A DNA stretch of 7,990 bases from an uncultured Eubacteriales bacterium (GTDB taxonomy: Bacteria; Bacillota; Clostridia; Oscillospirales; Acutalibacteraceae): positions 1-7,990 of the forward strand of contig ONUD01000081.1 in NCBI GenBank assembly GCA_900320925.1, written 5' to 3'. Under the pieces are notes generated by a model. The model was not told where the DNA came from and did no database searches. It worked only from the letters and a program-made list of their open reading frames with translations. A program made the translations under genes and the position numbers. Positions 5,807 through 7,990 of this stretch are shown one piece after another. The stretch's first letter is position 1, and every line of letters begins with the position of its first letter.

Positions 5807-6937
5807 TCAAATTCTTTTGTCAAGAACAGAACGGTATTTTTGATAGAAACTTTCAAAACTTGCCTGTTCCAGTGCTTCTCTGATTTTCATCAGAAGGGTA
5901 TTGTAAAAATAGATGTTATGCATCACACACAGACGCATGGCAAGCATTTCTCCGCTTTTGAACAGGTGGCGGATATACGCTCTGGTAAAGTTCCGGCACA
6001 CAGGACAGTCGCATTCCGTGTCAATCGGTTCTTCATCCAGCTTGTACTTCTCGTTCATCATGTTTCTTCTGCCGCTCCATGTGAACACATTGGCATGACG
6101 GGCATTTCTCGTAGGCATCACGCAGTCAAACAAATCAATGCCCCGATACACCGCTTCCAGTATATTGACAGGTGTCCCTACCCCCATCAGATAGCGTGGC
6201 TTGTCGGCAGGCATATGCTCCTGTACCACATCAATGATATGGTACATTTCCTCTGCTGTTTCCCCGACTGCCAAGCCGCCGATGGCATAGCCGTCCAGAT
6301 CCAGCTCCCTGATTTTCTGCATATGCTCCACACGCAAATCATCATAGGTTGCTCCCTGATTGATGCCGAACAGCATCTGACGGGGATTGATGGTACCCTC
6401 ACGGGCATTCAGCTCCTGCATTTTCTTTTGACACCGACACAGCCAGCGGTACGTCCTGTCACAGGATTGCCTGGTATAGCCGTACTCCGCCGGATTTTCG
6501 ATACATTCATCAAATGCCATGGCAATGGTGGAACCTAAGTCGGACTGTATTTGCATACTCTCCTCCGGTCCCATAAAAATGCGGTGTCCGTCAATATGGG
6601 AGGCAAAGTATACTCCCTCTTCCTTGATATTCCGCAGTTTTGCCAGTGAAAACACCTGAAACCCACCGCTGTCGGTCAGAATAGGAGCGTCCCAGCGTGT
6701 AAAACGGTGCAGACCGCCCAACCGTTTGACCGTTTCATTGCCGGGTCTTAAATGCAGGTGGTAGGTATTGCACAACTGCACCTGACACCGCAGTTCTTTC
6801 AGATCCAGTGCCGACACTGCCCCCTTGATGGCACCGCAGGTCGCTACATTCATAAAAGCCGGTGTCTGTATGGTGCCATGGGGCGTGGTAATTTCCCCCC
6901 GTCTGGCTCTGCCCTCGGTTCGGATACACTTATACAT
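5807..6937 (-). CDS. tgt: tRNA-guanine transglycosylase (queuine/preQ1)
   Basis: Tgt swaps guanine-34 in the anticodon of GUN tRNAs for preQ1, the entry to queuosine. From ATG 6937 it has 376 residues, against 375 in E. coli, and begins MYKCIRTEGRARRGEITTPHG as the family does. Catalytic Asp89 (ILTDSGGFQVFSL), nucleophile Asp271 (FDCVMPTRNAR), the base pocket with Asp143, Cys145, GINQG and GGLAVGE (220-226), and the zinc ligands Cys309, Cys311, Cys314 and His340 are all present. Cys145 and Val224 fit a bacterial enzyme using preQ1. The start overlaps the stop of the preceding gene by 8 nt (GATGTATAA), so translation is probably coupled. The frame stays open 28 codons further upstream, but that stretch overlaps the upstream gene and has no family homology. 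The segment FMNVATCGAIKG (28-39) departs from the usual FMPVGT-A-VK, perhaps a lineage variant. queA is not adjacent. Confidence 0.96.
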   Translation of the reverse strand: MYKCIRTEGRARRGEITTPHGTIQTPAFMNVATCGAIKGAVSALDLKELRCQVQLCNTYHLHLRPGNETVKRLGGLHRFTRWDAPILTDSGGFQVFSLAKLRNIKEEGVYFASHIDGHRIFMGPEESMQIQSDLGSTIAMAFDECIENPAEYGYTRQSCDRTYRWLCRCQKKMQELNAREGTINPRQMLFGINQGATYDDLRVEHMQKIRELDLDGYAIGGLAVGETAEEMYHIIDVVQEHMPADKPRYLMGVGTPVNILEAVYRGIDLFDCVMPTRNARHANVFTWSGRRNMMNEKYKLDEEPIDTECDCPVCRNFTRAYIRHLFKSGEMLAMRLCVMHNIYFYNTLLMKIREALEQASFESFYQKYRSVLDKRI

Positions 6938-7682
6938 CCTTCTTTTCAGCCTGCTGTGCCTGTGCAGCCGCCTTTGCTTTCTCCACCTCGGCTTCAAACT
7001 CTGCACGCTGTTGGTCGGCAAGCACCTTTCTTTCTTCCTCGGTGGTAAATTTCAGCGGCTTGTCATTACCGTCCACCAGAGCTGTCAGCGTATTGTGATG
7101 GAATACCGCCACCGTTCCCACAGGCATCTCCAATACTCTGAGTGCCTCCGAACGGAACTTGAAGAACTGGAAAGCAGGCATCTTTTCATAATCCGAAGGA
7201 TCATGATTTTCCTCGTTCGGGTCATTCAGCAAACCGAAATACCAGCCGGAATCACCATCTTTTGCCGCTTCTGCCCTGTTCATGTAGACATCGGGAGCAT
7301 TGATGGCTTCTTTCAGCACCATGACCGTATCCCGGAACGTAGAGGCTTCGGGCTGCACGCCTGCTACTCTTACCGCTTCCACCTGCATATTCTGTACCAG
7401 CAGTGACAGCGTGACATCCTCCGTTTTCGTGGTGAACGGATTTTTCTTGTAGTCATTGGTCAGCACTACCCAGAACGGTTCACCACTTTCGTCCTGTCTT
7501 TCGCTCAGGTAAAAATAAGACCATCCAAATCCCATGACAAATTTTTCATTGAAGATGTCAACCTCTTCTTTACTGCTGATTTGGGCAAGCGTCCTAAAAA
7601 TCGCACCCGCAGCATTTTTCAGCGGAAATCCTGCAAACATTCTGACAGTTCTGCCCTTTATTTTTGCTTCAAACGTAATCAT
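6930..7682 (-). CDS. DUF2185/Imm33-like domain protein, 250 residues
   Basis: I cannot assign a function. The first ~120 residues form an unrecognised domain rich in beta strands and aromatics (GFGWSYFYLSERQDESGEPFWVVL at about 51-74). Residues about 128-200 resemble the DUF2185 (Imm33-like) domain: APDVYMNR (129-136), DGDSGWYFGLLNDP (142-155), then YEKMPAFQFF, and LEMPVGTVAVF (184-194). The D-SGW-F motif and the closing 'P-VG-A-F' strand are the main basis, so the call is by motif only. The last ~38 residues (TTEEERKV...QAEKKDV) are a charged, Ala/Glu/Lys-rich probable coiled coil or helix. AAAGGG lies 9-10 nt before ATG 7682. No signal peptide or membrane segment is seen. The gene heads the transcript carrying tgt and overlaps it by 8 nt. 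In other settings the domain occurs among toxin-immunity proteins, but no toxin gene is visible beside it. Confidence 0.8.
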   Translation of the reverse strand: MITFEAKIKGRTVRMFAGFPLKNAAGAIFRTLAQISSKEEVDIFNEKFVMGFGWSYFYLSERQDESGEPFWVVLTNDYKKNPFTTKTEDVTLSLLVQNMQVEAVRVAGVQPEASTFRDTVMVLKEAINAPDVYMNRAEAAKDGDSGWYFGLLNDPNEENHDPSDYEKMPAFQFFKFRSEALRVLEMPVGTVAVFHHNTLTALVDGNDKPLKFTTEEERKVLADQQRAEFEAEVEKAKAAAQAQQAEKKDV

Positions 7683-7717
7683 TGACTAACGCCCTTTCCA
7701 ATATGTTATACAGGACG

Positions 7718-7746
7718 ATTCTACCATACTTTTATTTTTTTGTCAA
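7718..7746 (-). promoter_or_regulatory. Sigma-A promoter of the DUF2185-like/tgt operon
   Basis: The minus strand has a perfect TTGACA -35 (7741-7746) and a TAGAAT -10 (7718-7723), separated by 17 bp, 11 of 12 matches to consensus. The -10 is about 36 nt upstream of the start at 7682, so the leader is short. Confidence 0.85.
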
Positions 7747-7751
7747 TCTTG

Positions 7752-7780
7752 TTGCAAAATTCTCTGCAAACAGGTATACT
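7752..7780 (+). promoter_or_regulatory. Divergent promoter for the Rpn-family gene
   Basis: TTGCAA (7752-7757) and TATACT (7775-7780) with a 17-bp spacer point rightward, 18 nt before the ATG at 7798. Its -35 box is only 5 bp from the -35 of the opposite promoter, so the two may compete for polymerase. TGCAAA is repeated at 7753 and 7765. Confidence 0.7.
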
Positions 7781-7797
7781 AAATACAGGTGATAACG

Positions 7798-7990
7798 ATG
7801 TCTGACGCGAAAACAACCAGAAATTACAAAGATACACTTTTTGGCAGTCTGTTTTATTCCTGTGACACGGCTATGGAAAATGCCAAAGCACTGTACAAGG
7901 CACTGACGGGCAGAGATGTACAGCATATCGAAAAATGCCGATTGGAGGATGTGCTGTTCCGGCAGTTCCTCAACGATGTTGCATACATCA
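7798..7990 (+). CDS. Rpn-family recombination-promoting nuclease / putative transposase, N-terminal part
   Basis: This gene runs off the right edge after 64 codons. The N-terminus, with RNYKDTLFGSLFY (8-20), then AKALYKALTGRD (29-40) and the RLEDVLFRQFLNDVAYI end (48-64), matches the typical opening of Firmicutes Rpn/PDDEXK proteins (pattern 'YKD-LFR-LF ... LY-AL-G ... LE-VLY---KNDVSF'). Family members are PD-(D/E)XK nucleases; RpnA and relatives in E. coli promote recA-independent recombination, and many copies lie scattered in Clostridia genomes. The Asp in NDV is probably one of the metal-binding catalytic residues. AGGTGA at 7787-7792 lies 5 nt before the ATG. The remainder of the catalytic core lies outside the window, so it is not possible to say whether the gene is intact. 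Confidence 0.8.
   Translation, partial: MSDAKTTRNYKDTLFGSLFYSCDTAMENAKALYKALTGRDVQHIEKCRLEDVLFRQFLNDVAYI

Noticed and set aside
5663..6538. A 291-codon plus-strand frame opposite tgt and the yajC start
   Set aside because: It spans two well-supported minus-strand genes and the yajC promoter and has no family motif; a shadow frame.
6938..7021. A 28-residue N-terminal extension of Tgt
   Set aside because: The extension overlaps the upstream gene, has no family similarity, and the ATG at 6937 gives the standard family N-terminus and length.
1..7990. CRISPR array, tRNA, rRNA, insertion sequence or prophage genes
   Set aside because: No regularly spaced repeats, cloverleaf-like sequences, transposase (other than the partial Rpn-type gene) or phage structural motifs were seen on either strand.
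6930..7990. A toxin-immunity or defence island formed by the Imm33-like gene and the Rpn nuclease
   Set aside because: The two genes are divergently transcribed, the Imm33-like gene is coupled to housekeeping tgt, and no toxin, secretion or other defence gene is visible; adjacency alone is not enough.

Overview
The window suggests a Gram-positive anaerobe of the class Clostridia, most likely a Ruminococcus-like member of the Oscillospiraceae. The grounds are moderate GC content, strong AAGGAG-type ribosome binding sites, and near-consensus sigma-A promoters with 17-bp spacers. A Na+-pumping decarboxylase beta subunit, a Ruminococcus-style secreted protein and a Firmicutes-type Rpn nuclease point the same way. 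This is inferred from gene content; no rRNA or other taxonomic marker is present.

Layout. At the left edge, the minus strand carries the first 93 codons of a secreted protein, divergent from what follows. On the plus strand, leuB (3-isopropylmalate dehydrogenase) has its own promoter and is followed closely by the gamma-like and beta subunits of a sodium-translocating decarboxylase. A clear intrinsic terminator ends this three-gene unit. Next comes glgA (glycogen synthase) alone between its own promoter and terminator. The terminator hairpin downstream of glgA is shared with a convergent minus-strand unit. Read 5' to 3', that unit holds a DUF2185/Imm33-like gene, tgt (queuosine tRNA-guanine transglycosylase, start overlapping the previous stop), yajC (Sec accessory protein, with an extra internal promoter) and a 126-residue hypothetical gene whose start lies 4 nt after the yajC stop. 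At the right edge, a divergent promoter drives the first 64 codons of an Rpn-family (PD-(D/E)XK) nuclease/transposase-like protein.

How the genes relate. Most of this is core metabolism and housekeeping: leucine synthesis, Na+-coupled decarboxylation, glycogen synthesis, tRNA modification and protein export. tgt-yajC is a widely conserved neighbourhood; here secD/secF do not follow. The decarboxylase pair lacks its catalytic alpha and biotin-carrier subunits, so those must be encoded elsewhere.

I found no CRISPR array, tRNA, rRNA, insertion sequence, prophage or convincing new multi-gene system. The points most worth a second look are: a possible slippage-mediated YajC fusion at A-rich runs, the orphan decarboxylase subunits in a leuB operon, palindromes in the leuB promoter, and the uncharacterised gene heading the tgt operon.
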